A stretch of DNA of 64,000 nucleotides from Siniperca chuatsi (Eukaryota > Chordata > Actinopteri > Centrarchiformes > Sinipercidae), in NCBI RefSeq assembly GCF_020085105.1, contig NC_058043.1:17412167-17476166 (forward strand). The letters run 5' to 3'. The position numbers and the translations under genes were made by a program. A model generated the notes under the pieces. That model did no database searches. It had not been told where the DNA came from and saw only the letters and a list, made by a program, of their open reading frames with translations. Positions 11,856 to 24,638 of the stretch are shown in pieces. Numbering within the stretch: the stretch's first letter is position 1; each line of letters begins with the position of its first letter.

Positions 11856-14800
11856 ACATCAGTGTAATATGCAAGTTATGGTGCAAAAACTTGAGGTAGT
11901 AGTGGGAATGAGGGTACTGCAAAGGTAATGGTATGGTAATAAGAAGACCAGCATAACAGAACAGTTCAATGTAATTTGTCCTTATGAATTATGTATAATG
12001 TCCTTATTAATGTCCTTATTAATGTGAATGTCTCACTCTTCACTCTGTCTCTAAGCTTGAGGAGGAGAAGGCCCTCCTGCAGGCTCAAAAACGGGAGGCG
12101 GAGCAGGAGAAGTTGACCATCAGAGATGAGCTGGTCCGATTGGAGCAGGACCGGCTGGAGCTGGACTCTGCCCGCATCACGTTGCACCATTCACTGCAGG
12201 ACACTGAGCAAAGCCGGGCGGGGATGGAGGCAGAGCTCCAGAGTCTCAGGGCTGAGAGACTTAAGCTGCAGGAGAAAGTCACACAGGTACATAACAGATT
12301 ATATTACATCATCATTTAAAGGGGAAGTCCAACTAAAAAACACTTTAGCAAAAGCTATGATTGATGCATCGATTTGTCAGCCTATTTAATTATTCATTAC
12401 GTCACATGCCTCAAGTAGATGATGTAACCTCATTTAGAGATACTTCTTAAGCAGCTACAAAGGTGTTTTATAGATTTTTATTTGGCTAAAACAGCAATGG
12501 AAATTAGGCAGTCATACCAACTTCTCAATACCATGACATGACAAAAAACATATTTCCTGGAAACATCACATGGGAATGAGTTTACATGTGGTGTTTCGTT
12601 TCTTTGTGTAATTGTTTGTTTTCTTTTTGGCTTTGTTGACAGCTTTGCGGCGAGGTGACCTCTCTGGGATCAGAGTTGAGTCTTGCCAGAGGAGAGGGTC
12701 AGAGGAACGAGGTGGCCTTAGAGGAAGCTGGCCGCAGTCGGTCAGAACTGGCCCGAGACAAAGCAGCGCTGGTGGTCCAGCTGACGGCGTCTGAGAGAGA
12801 AAACACCATTCTGTCAGAGGAACTAGCTGCTTTCAGGTGTGTGCGTGTTGTTGTTTGTCGATGACACATACGTTTTCACATGAGTCTTTGCGTGTGAACT
12901 GTCTTTGTGACCCTGCAGGTCAGAGCGGGAGTCCCTGGAAACCAGTCTGTTCGAGGTGCAGCAGCAGCTTGTTCAGGTGGAATCTCGTAGAGAGCAGCTG
13001 GAGGCAGAGAACCAAAACCTTCGAGTCCGCTGTGAGACTGCAGCAGGTGAGTGACAAAGAGGCGGCATGTAGAAGAAAACATACAAAAGAAAAGAGAGAA
13101 GAGGATTTTGAGTAGAGAATTAGATGAATAAAGCAGAAGAGAGAAACAGCTGAAAGCTATAACACAAATATGTCTCTTCAAGAGCTGAACTAGAAGATGT
13201 TTGGTATAATGGGAAATACAGTAATATGACAGAATAAGAACCTAATGGTTGAGTCATGTGTTTCCCTCTCCTGGATGTTTTCCTGGATGGGATTTCCAGC
13301 TGAACTGAGGCGTGTACGCTCAGATGGGGAGAATGTGTTGGCCCAGGCTGAGAGGGAGAAACAGGCTCTGACTCAGACTCTAAATGCTGCACAGCTGGAG
13401 GCCCAGCAGGCTTTACGCAAGGCCATCTCCGAACATCAGGAGGAGGTGGAGAGACTGGTCTCAGAAAAGGTCAGAAGGTTCAGTGGTTCAGTATTACTTA
13501 AAGCACTGCCCATAGACCTATTTTTACTTTTCGGATAAGGCTGTTGATGCTGACGGCTCTTTAATCCGTGTTTGTGCTCCTGGCTGCTCTGTTTCACAGG
13601 AAGTCGTGCGGCACAGCCTGCTGATGGAGCATGAGGGCTCTCTGAGGAAGCTCAGGCAGGAGGCAGAGGATCAGCTCCACAGAGCAGAGAGAGAAAGAGA
13701 GCAGCTCCAGGATGAACTGAGGAGTCTCCAGCATGACAGAGATCAGAGTCTGCTGCAGGCTGAGACTGAGAAACAACAGGTCTGATCTGGGTTCAAGCCT
13801 CTGAGAAACTGTGGTGCTGTAGAGGAAGGGTTGGGTATATAATCATTTAGCATCAGATGAAAAAAAGATCATTTTATTTTAAAAGAGGGTACTGTAATTG
13901 ATGTGAATGCTGACACAGCAGCAGTTTCTAATTGGTGTAGTACTATTAAGATCTTTTTAACAGTTCAGTCCTCTCTCTTCTTTTATTATTATTATTATTA
14001 TTATCATTTCTCATTGTGCTTGTATTAAACTTTTTTTCTACTTTTTCTGCTTTTCAAAGCCCAAAGCATTTCTTATTTCAGCCTTTTCAGGCAATTCATT
14101 TCAACTTCCACCTTTGACAGTATTACAGTTTAGCTTCCAGCTTTTCTAGAAATGTATTTAAGCTCCTAGCCACTTTAGGTAAAGCAGTTCAGCTTCAAAC
14201 TCTGCCAGTTTTACATTTCAACTTCCAGGGTTTTCAGCAGTGCAGTGCAATGCATTTGGGCTTTAAGATTTCTGCATTTGAAATGTATTGTAGCTGTCAG
14301 CATTTTCTGCAGAAAATGCATTTTCTAGTTATTTAACATGATTTTGCAAGCTTCGCTTCATCAGACCCAGTAAAAGGGTAACCTATTGAATATCAGTATT
14401 GAAAAACTTATCCTCGTAGTAATTATGATAATGTCTTGAACCATATTGTCCGGCCCTCTGTCCAGTAATTGTATTTCATGAGATACAGTATAGAGTCAGT
14501 GTGGCTCAACTCTGGAACATCTGTTATAAGTTCCCCCTCTTTGTTAACAGACCTTTTCTCTCTTCCCAGGCCCTTTCTCTGAAGGAGGCTGAGAAAACTG
14601 TTTTGTCTGACAGGGTGTCCTCCCTGCAGGCTGAGCTGTCAGCTGCAGCCCTGGAGGTTGAGCGGATGTCGAGAGAAGCAGCTCATTACAAAGAGCAGGA
14701 GCAGGTGATGTGACTTCCTGTCTGAGTTTGTATTCTGTTGTTGTTGAATCATCTTCTAGTCTTATCTAACACTAAAGCATACAGAAGATTTACTAAATTG

Positions 14801-17800
14801 ACTTTCTGTTTTGTTTTTACAAAGATCAGAGTTGGGGCTGTGACCAGTGAGCTGCTGGAGCTTCGCTCTCAGCTGGAGGATGCAGCCTCTGTTCATGAAA
14901 GGGAACTCCACAGTCTACGAGAGACTTGTACTGATCTTCAGTCACGTGCCGATGTTGCTCTCAAAGAGGTAGATGATACTGTGATAATACTACTGATAGT
15001 AAGTGAGAATATGATAGTGATGCAGTACAAATCAGAGCGCACATACCTCCACCAAGGATGCACATTCCTCGTAATTTGTTATTTTAATAATAGAAAACAC
15101 TATTTTTGTATATGTTTATATCCAGATCTACATCAACATACACGTAGTGACAATCATGGGTCCATTTGCTGTGTTATTTTCATTAAAGTAGGTGCAGTAA
15201 AAGAAAATGTACGTGTACTCACTGCTTGTGATAGTTAAAATACTGAAACAGTCAAAATACAAATACTGAAAGAAGTTTAAATAGCAGTTAAAATGGCAGT
15301 GCTGAAAAAAGTTGAAGTGCCAGTCAAAATGTTAGCATTGAAAAGAGTTGAAATGTCAGTTGAAGTGAAAGTCGTGAAAGGAAGTTGAAGATTTATTGGG
15401 GATTCAGACCGAAAACAGCCCAGCATTAAAACAACACGGGGGCTGCTTGGTGTGGAGATGTGTTGTTTAAGAAACCGGTGAGACGTGAAATACAATCCAG
15501 GAAGTCCAGTTTGAGTAACAAATTAATGTGTTTAAAGGCTTAACAGATAATACTCTGAGACAGGATTTTACAACTCTGGAAAGTTATCATGGCGGCGACT
15601 ATTATTTTTGTTGTGACAATGGTGAATAGTAGAAATATGACGTTCATGCTACAAAGTAATAGGAATGTGTGCTAGCATGTATTTGATTAGCCAACACAAT
15701 GCCTTGCTGAATAACATTGAGTTGCAGCAAAAATTGAAAGGAGTTGAAATGTCAGGCGAAGTGTATTAGTATTGTGTATCGTATAGTATATTGAGGTGAA
15801 AGAGTCAGTTAAAGTGTTGAAAGAAAAGAGTACCAGTTCAAGTGTATAAACTAAGACGATGTCAGTTGAAGTGTCAGCTGAAGTGTAAAAACTGAAAGCA
15901 GTTGAAATAAATGGTGTCTGATAGTGGAACAGTAGAAGTTGTGGGAGTTAGAACATCTGAAGAAAATACGTTTTGTTGGAGTTGAAATGTTAGTTAAAGA
16001 CATGGATGCAGTTGAAATGCCAGTTGATATGTAACCACTGAAAGCAGCTGAGTTGTCAGTTGAAGATTAAAGGATGAAAGAAAAATCCTTAAAATGTATT
16101 TTAATAAAAAAACAAAAACAAAATGTCAGTCTGTATCTGTATCCACATACACGCAGTGATAGATGATCATGACAGTGATACATGTGCTGTATTATTAGTA
16201 CATTAATAGAAAATAATGCCCTATCTTCTGTGGTTAATAAGGTTTGGATAATAACGTTCCTGGATCTCCACCAAAATGTATCACTTGCTCCGATGGCAAC
16301 AATACCTAGCCTTCCACCAAATATTAGTGAAAAATGTGTTGCGATATCCTGTGAACTAGCAAATGGAAAACAGACCTCCCTGTTGAGCGTTATGAGATAA
16401 TTCACCACATTCTGTTCAGTTACATCACCTTATACCACACATGACTTTCGCCCTCCAGCTGGACCAGTGCAGAGCTTCTCTCTCAGCTAACGAGGAGAGT
16501 CGAGACCAGCTGAGGCGGGACGTCTTGGACATTGAACGACGTCTCAACCAAACCCATGGGGCAGCAGAAAACTACAAAAGAGAGGGGACAGAGCTGCGAC
16601 GCAGCCTCAGCGACGTCACCAAGGAGAGAGACACTGTTAGTCAGTCAAATAGTCAGCTGAGAGAAACTCTACGAAGTGCAGAAACAGAGAGAATCGGGTA
16701 AAAGCTTAAACGAATGGGAAAGTAGCTGTTGACAGAAATGATAGAAATATAATGTTCATGGTAACATGTTTTCCTAGTCACTAAGTGCGTGTGTGTTTGA
16801 TTTTTCAGTTTAAGACGACAATGTGAGGAGAAGGAGCAAAGGCTGGCTGTGCTGGAGGAGAAATTTTCATCTACTCAGAAGGAGGTGACGGAGCTGCGGA
16901 GCTGCCTGAGAGAAGTTGAAAGATCTCGACTCGAAGCTCGACGAGAAATCCAGGAGCTCCGCAGACAGGTTGACATGCTGTCACCCCTCCTTCACACCTC
17001 TGTGACATTTAGAAAGACACTTTGTTTTCAGTCTAGACTTCACATTTAGTCAGTAGTTTGCAGGTTTTTCTTCGTAGATTAACTGTGTTGTGCTGTTGTG
17101 CTTGGCTCCAGCTGAAGGTTCTGGATGGAGAGAAGGAGCAGAAAGGGAGGGAGGTAGCAGAGCTGCAGACTCGCCTGTCGTTAGAGGAGCAAAGAGAGGA
17201 GGAGAGAGGGAAAGAGGTTTTCACCCTCAAACAGAAGTTAACTGAAGCTGAAACAGCTCGAGATTCCCTCAAGAAAGAGGTGAGGATAAGTGAAAAGACA
17301 TTTCCAGGCTCTTGTGATTTTGCTTTCTTCACTGTGTCACAATCTTCATTCTTTTATTTTTCAATGTAGCTTTCTCTGACTCAAAAGCGCCTGGTGGAGT
17401 CTGAGTCAGGCTGGCGGGGCTGCGAGAGAGAACTGACCGCTCAGCTGCAGGAGGCGCGTGGCTGCGAGAAGAAGCTGCAGGATGAAGCCAAGAACCTGGC
17501 CCTGCGCGCTCAGGCAGCTCAAGACTCTGCTGCTCAGTCCAGCCTGCAGCTGAGCGAGGCCCAGGGCCGACTGGCCGCCACAGAGGCCGAGCTGACCCGG
17601 GCTGAGGCCGGGAGGAGGGACCTGGAGTTCCGTCTGAGCAGCCTTCAGTCGGCACTGACGCGAACGCTTGGCATTGGAGCAGGCGGCAGAGGAAGCAGGG
17701 GGAGGAGCCCGGGGGGAAGCTCCACATCACCAGGCACTATGTCACGCCACCACAGCATCTCACCCCTGCGCTCCTCGCTGTCACCTCCTAAAGGTAAGAA

Positions 17801-20800
17801 TGAAACATGCAGCTTTACCTCTGCATCATAGGATTTAGATATTTATTCAGACATTAAATATAGCTTGGTAACCAGAAAAAACAAACCACAAGTGTTTTTG
17901 GTAACACGCTCAACTCTTTAAAAAAAAATTAAGGATCTTTTATTAAGACTCAATGCTTCATCAGGCTCATGAAAGTATGCAGTGGGCCAAAAAGCCTTAA
18001 ATACGCAAACACAACTTGTGTAGTGATTAGCTATGGCAGACAGGTGTGTGAAAAAGGCTTGACCACAATAGTAATGGGTGTAAACATCATTAAAAACAAT
18101 ATACAAAAATACCACAGAGCAACACACACTGTAAATAATTAAACAAAATGAGGAAAAAAGTAATTACAAAAGTAATGGAAAATGAAAGTAATAATTAAAA
18201 CAAAATGAAATTAAAGTGAATCATTAAATATGAATAATCAAATAATATAGTAAATAAAATATGAAAAAACAAAGAAAAAACAAACAACCACAAATATACA
18301 GAAAACAGAAAAATAAAGAATTAATCGGGGAAAAAACACATTAATTGAATCCTACAAAAAAAACAACACAGGACCACATCAAAAATGCTGAGTATCCATC
18401 CAAGTGCAAGAACATCAATAACAGAGTATCTGCATTAAGGCTGTCTTAAAGAAGATCCCTTTTAGCTGCTTAAAGTCTTTTTTACTAGATTCTTGAGATA
18501 TAAAGTATAGCAAGACTACTCCAGTGATCCATATCTCATATCTAGTGAGATATGGATTTATAAATAATTGTTTTTTATTATTAGCATTAGTCTTTGGTTA
18601 GATCATATAATGTGATCCCACCTCTCCTCCTTAAGATACCCCAACATAAAAAAACAATTTATTTGTACATGTTGCTTGCAACTCTTTATATTTCATTTTT
18701 ACAGAATTTCGAATAAGCACCCCTGACAATACTTTAGGCTCAGGGGCCGTGTCTCCTGAGAGAGGGGATACACCGCTGCCTCTCCCTCAGCCAGAGCTTG
18801 ACCCCGACACACTGCGAAGTGATCTGAGAGACTTCCTCCAGGAGCTGCGTGAGGCACAGAGAGAGCGCGTAAAAGAAAAAAAAACCCACAAAATAAATAT
18901 TCATAATAATTCAAGAATATTTTTGTGTTTGTTTGGTTAAAGTCTTTGTTTATTGCTGATTTTGAAGGATGATTCCCGATGTCAGCTGGGGGCCCTGCAG
19001 CGGGAGGTGGAGGAGCTGACGGGGGAACGAAACTCTGCTCAGAGTCGTGTCGCTCAGCTACAAAACACCTTACAGGAATACCAGGAAGGTAAAACATTCT
19101 TGTTATTTGTCCGTGTAGCTTCTGAAGGAAACCCCTAACCAAAAGACAAAATGATCTAAAAGCCACCTTTAATGTGTGTTAATGTGTGCGACTGTAGGGA
19201 AGCGTGGACTGGACGAGCGTCTGACCACCACTCAGATTTTGCTCCAGCAACAGGAGGAGGCGGTGAGGAGAGGAGACAGAGAGAGGAGAGCTCTCACCGA
19301 CAGGGTGAAGGGTTTAGAGCGAGCGCTGCAGTCCTCTGAGATGGATAAAAAACATACACAGGTACACACACGTTGTGCACTTGTGTGCACGAATATAAAC
19401 AGCGTGTATTTGTATTGTGACTTGCACAGCAGTGACCGCTGATCTGCCACAATCACCATATGGCAGCACTCAACAGTAGAGCAAGAAGCTGTCAGGGAAC
19501 GTAATAACAACAGATGCCACACACACAGTGTTACACCTCTTGTGGCGTCCCATGTCAGCTCTCCATATGCCTTTTTTTAATACCAGCACCTTTCTAAATA
19601 CATCAGGAGGAGAAGGGACACAAAGTGAAAGTGAGGCTCTTAGTGGAAAAAGCATTTGAAAGAAATTAATTAAATTATTTGTTGGATTAAGACATTTTTA
19701 GAATTTTTTTAAAGTTTCAGAAGGATTTATGAATAGACAAGAAAAGTTGGAGCTGTGGATCATCTGTGTGTGCTTTGAGTCTGTTTGGCTTTTAAGTAGC
19801 AGTGCCTCTGTAATCTGGGTCTGAAACTCAAGTCTCCATTATACAACAACACTGCTCTCTAAATGTACACCAACTGGTCCTGAAAATGATCTGTCCTCCG
19901 TCCATCTCTGCAGGATCAGTTAAATAAGCAGCGTGCTGCTGAGATGCGTCTGGAGGCAGAGAGGAGGCGTCTGCGGGAGGCGCTGGAGGCAGCTGAAGCC
20001 CGGGCCACCAGGGTGGAGCTGGGGAGGCGCAGTCTGGAGGGGGAGATGCAGAGACTCAAGCTGAGTCTGGGAGACCGGGAGGCTGAGAGCCAGACAGCCC
20101 AAGAGCGCCATGACTCTCTACTGAAACAGGTACAGCAGGCTGATACAGTCATTTTATGTTAATATCCCTGAGTGCTTAATCTGATTATTTTGGCTTTAAA
20201 TCCACTGTTTTTTTAAAGTAAATTTGTGATGTATGTTATGTGCCTCTGACCAGGCCATTGGTTGAATTGGGTCCTACGAAGAACTGTGTAATTTGTTACA
20301 ATTCTGTGGGTAAAGAGACGTTGTTCAAATGGCACACTTCCATTTCATTTTTTCCAAGTAATTGCTAGTGTAACCTACACAGTTATTTTAGTACACAGCA
20401 GGTCAGCTGAACATGCAACAATGTGAAATATGAAGATTAAAGTTTCCAATAATAAATGAGCAGTGAATTAATATGTACGTGGGTTTAAATGGAGCAGTTC
20501 TTAGCACTAAACACAAAGTACAGCTGAGGCTGATGGGAATGTCATTAGTTTTGCAGGTATTTGATCAGAAATTAATGTATGGGACAAATAAAACATTTGA
20601 CCTGATGGTGGCGCTAGAGGAAAAGTCAGGGGATCACTGAAGTCAGTAGACTTCGATATATCCATCACTAAAAACCTATTTTCCCTTTAATTAGTACCAA
20701 ATTACGTAGTTGTTTCCTGGAAACTTTCTATAAATTGTTAGGAAATTAATGGGTAATTATGGACTTGTTATCTTCAATTCTTATGAAATTAAATCATTAG

Positions 20801-23456
20801 GTTTTGAGATGTGCCAAATATATGCATATATTATGAACTTTTGTAGCTGCATTCTTTATAACTGAACTGTATTTGACACTAAATACAATGAAAACAGCTT
20901 CTAAACCCCTCACTCACCGCAACCTGTACAGTAAAGAAAAAAACACGCCATTTGTTGGTTTGCTGACTGAATTACACATAAATTTGATTTGTACGAACTG
21001 CAGGTGGCAGAAGGAGAAGCCTGTGCATCTCTGCTCCAGAGAGAGGTGGAGAGGCTGAGCCAGGCTCTGCTCAAAGCACAGGAAGGTGAATCTTTACTCA
21101 AAGAGAAGACATCTTCCCTCAAAAAGAGTCTCCAGGAGGCAACGGCCTCTCACAGCAGCACAGAGAGCCGTCTGGCTGCTCTGCAGAAGACGCTGAGTGT
21201 GGCTGAACAGGACAAAAGGCTTCTACAGGTGAGTGACACAGAAATGGGAAAAAGGCCTTGGACAATGTGGATGAAAACTGGACAGTGATGTGATGATTAC
21301 TCTGTGCCATTAAGGAACGACTGGATGAAGCCCGGGCGTCATTAGTGGAGGGGAAGAGAAATACGGCCACCCTCACTGAGCGTGTGCAAATCTTGGAGAG
21401 TGAGCTGAACCAGAGTGAGTTGAAACGAGAGGAACTGGAGACTGAGCTCAACAACACTCAAGAGGTGAGGGAGAAAGATAATCTGTGTGCGAGAAACATC
21501 CATCCTAATGAAGACTTCAGCAAATCTGCAGAGCTGCTAATCTTTAGCCGTACCTGTGCTCTGATGTCACTCGAAAGTACCCAAACACATAACATTTTAT
21601 ACTTTAACTTTCTCAGTGTGGCTCAGTGTGCCTCTTCAGAAGTCTCTAGAGTCATGTCTTTGTACGTGATCTCTGTCTTCCCTCCGTCAGGCTCTGCGTC
21701 AGCGCTCGGCCAGTGTTGCAGAGGCTCATCGCAGCACCCAGTCAGCTCAGACAGAGCGGGCCGCTGTAGAGGAGCGACTGCGTGGGCTGCAACGAGCGGT
21801 CGCCATGCTCGAGACTGAGAAAAAAGATGCTGAGAGACAGGCTGTGAGGCTGGAGAAAGACAAGAATGCACTGAGGAACACGCTGGATAAGGTCAGCACT
21901 GTATCTTGTGCACAACAAATGTGAAACTTGTTTCATTTAATCATAATCAAAATTCAAAGTTCATGTGCATTAAGGACATATGTTGGGTTTTACTAGTGAT
22001 GTGCAAGACTTTGTGAAAAAAAACCTGTGACCCTACCTTTCTACCTAAAGTTTTCTATCTGATGTAAAAATGTTAGTATACAACGTGACACATTTAAACT
22101 GTGTCCAAAAACCATATATGCTTTTTTTGCAAGGGATCTCGTGCTTTCTGTTGGTTACATTTCTATAAATGCACCTCTCATTAGGTTGAACGTCAGAAGC
22201 TAAAGACGGAGGAAGGCAGCATGCGGCTGTCTGCAGAGAAAAGCCGCTTGGATCGCTCTCTAAACACCACTGAACAGGAGCTGCAGGAAGCACAGCAACA
22301 GATACTGATGCTGCAGGTGGGGAGCAGCCGCTGATCAAACCTACACTGACAGATTCATCAGAAATCAAACCTGCCTTCATTACAGCATACTGTGCCTCAT
22401 AAAACCTCTTAGAAGCTATACCAAACTGCTGTTAGCAGAGTGAATGCTGGCAACACGACTTGCCACAGAAGTTGTTTTCTTGCTTCACACCTCTGCTGGA
22501 GACTGAGTGGACTGAACGGCCTGGAGTCCATCATGTTTCACTGAAGGACAAAGCCAAACACATGCTTTAACGGGCCGTTCACACCTTTTACAGTGAGACA
22601 AATCGGTCTTTAACATGACAAAATAATTCCATAGTTTGGGCTTTATATGTTTTTGTGGTGTATAAATTATTTCCCTTACTTTCCTCACTTATTATTAAAC
22701 CACACAACCTCCAGTTAAAAGTGTGAAACGCTGTGTCTTCACTGACTTGAGTAACGAGGGATTTTGTTTGCACGAGAAGGTGGTTTCATGAGGGAAACAT
22801 TTTGTGGGTGAATGTTACAGGAGGAGGCGAAATTGTGCCTTACTATTGCATTGGAAAGTTTCAGTTAATAACTCACAGGACAGTCAGGCTAGACTTTGTG
22901 ACTTTTAGACTTTGTGACTCAGATTACACCTGAAACTTTGTAAGGTCCCGTAAGTGTCAAATGAGGTCAGTGTAACTTAAAAATAACCTGGTTTCTTCAG
23001 CTCTGGATACATCTGCTTCCTATAACACATCCAAAATTAGCAGCCAAGAGCTGTTTTTCTGTTATTATTCATCTCTGCACCACTCATTCATGTTAGTGCT
23101 TCACTCCAGCGACACTTGCTGTACCATAGATGACACCAAAAAACAAAAGGTTAGACCAAACCCCTTAGATATTTCTGGGGAGGCTTCATTTTGCTGTTAT
23201 GATGCTAAACAACGGTCATAACTATGTTTTTTTTTTTTATTTACCACAGACATGCTATAAGCAAGCAAATAAATAAAGCTACAGTAGGTTTCAGAAGAAT
23301 TCTGAAAGAGTCATTAAAGTTGTTTATTTCAGGCTCGTTTTACATCTCAGACCACTGTTCATTTCTCCTAATTAAGTCAAACTTTACTGAGGCTGCAGAA
23401 GGGTTCATCAACTAAAGCAGCATTTGCCACAGGGTCTTGAGGCTGCCTAATAATTA

Positions 23457-23490
<34 letters not shown>

Positions 23491-24598
23491 ACTTCATAGG
23501 CTATTTTTGTAATTACCTTGAAATTTGTTCTGCATCTTTCTTCATTACTCCCTGTCACGCAAAAGGATACTGATTTTGAACTAAAGTATGTCATCAGTAT
23601 GCGCGGTAACCAGTCTGTGGTGCAAAAAAGTTTAAACCCCTGAACTAGAGCTGAAAGTAAGTAGAAAGAAGTGGAGAATATACACATTGTGTCATTTAGC
23701 CGAGAAACAAGAACATAAAAGCATGTTGGAGGTTTCTCTACAAGGGGCCATCGACCATTTGTCAGAGGACCTCCTCCAGACCAATAAAAATCACAGCTGT
23801 TAGTTGTCTCAGAAATGTGAACAACAACAGATTTGGGATGTTTACTCATCTGTAAATGATGTGACTAACTACCTGATAATTAAATGTTTGTGTGGAATGT
23901 AATGTAGACATTGCTTTTATTAGTTTGTTCAGTCTTTTTCTTTTTTTTATACTTTGATTTTTATTGGGGTTTGGAAACAACAACATCGAATGGTACAATA
24001 AATACAACATAACAGCGCAAATATCTGTCATTACTCAGACATACATATATATATTTTCATATTTCCAGTTAATCCGTATTCATCCAGTTATGTTCAGTGT
24101 CTCGTTTTATGTAGATGATCCACTTTTCCTAATTTCTGCCAAAAACATTTCCATAAACTCTCAAAAGATAGGTACATTTTCCCTTTAAATACATTTCCTG
24201 AACAATATCAAACCATTGTTTTACAGAGAATTCTTGTTAAAGATTTTTTCAGGCTACAAGTAAAATGTTTGCCAGGTATCTATCTCTTCTTTGCATAGCC
24301 TCCACAATGTTCCCAATAAGTACATCACAGCACAGTAGTTTGGAAAGGCTTATCCCATAATGTCTTTTCTGGTTGCATTTACATTGTTCCAGAAATGCTT
24401 TAGGTTACTGCAACTCCAGAAAACATGAGTATGGTTTACCTCCAGTCCACCACAGAGCCTCCAACATGGTTGTTGGGTGGTTAGCTGTCTGCTTTTGATC
24501 TGTGATGTTATAAAGAACCAAACCAAAGTCTCTCCATCGTTTAAAAAGACTTTCTGTCTTTTTCCTTGTTATTAATATTTTGGTCTGTCTCTTCCACT

Positions 24599-24638
<40 letters not shown>

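Noticed and set aside
4723-21936. Many long antisense or alternative-frame ORFs over crocc exons
   Set aside because: They mirror GAG/CTG-rich coiled-coil codons, end at splice sites of the real exons and show no family features.
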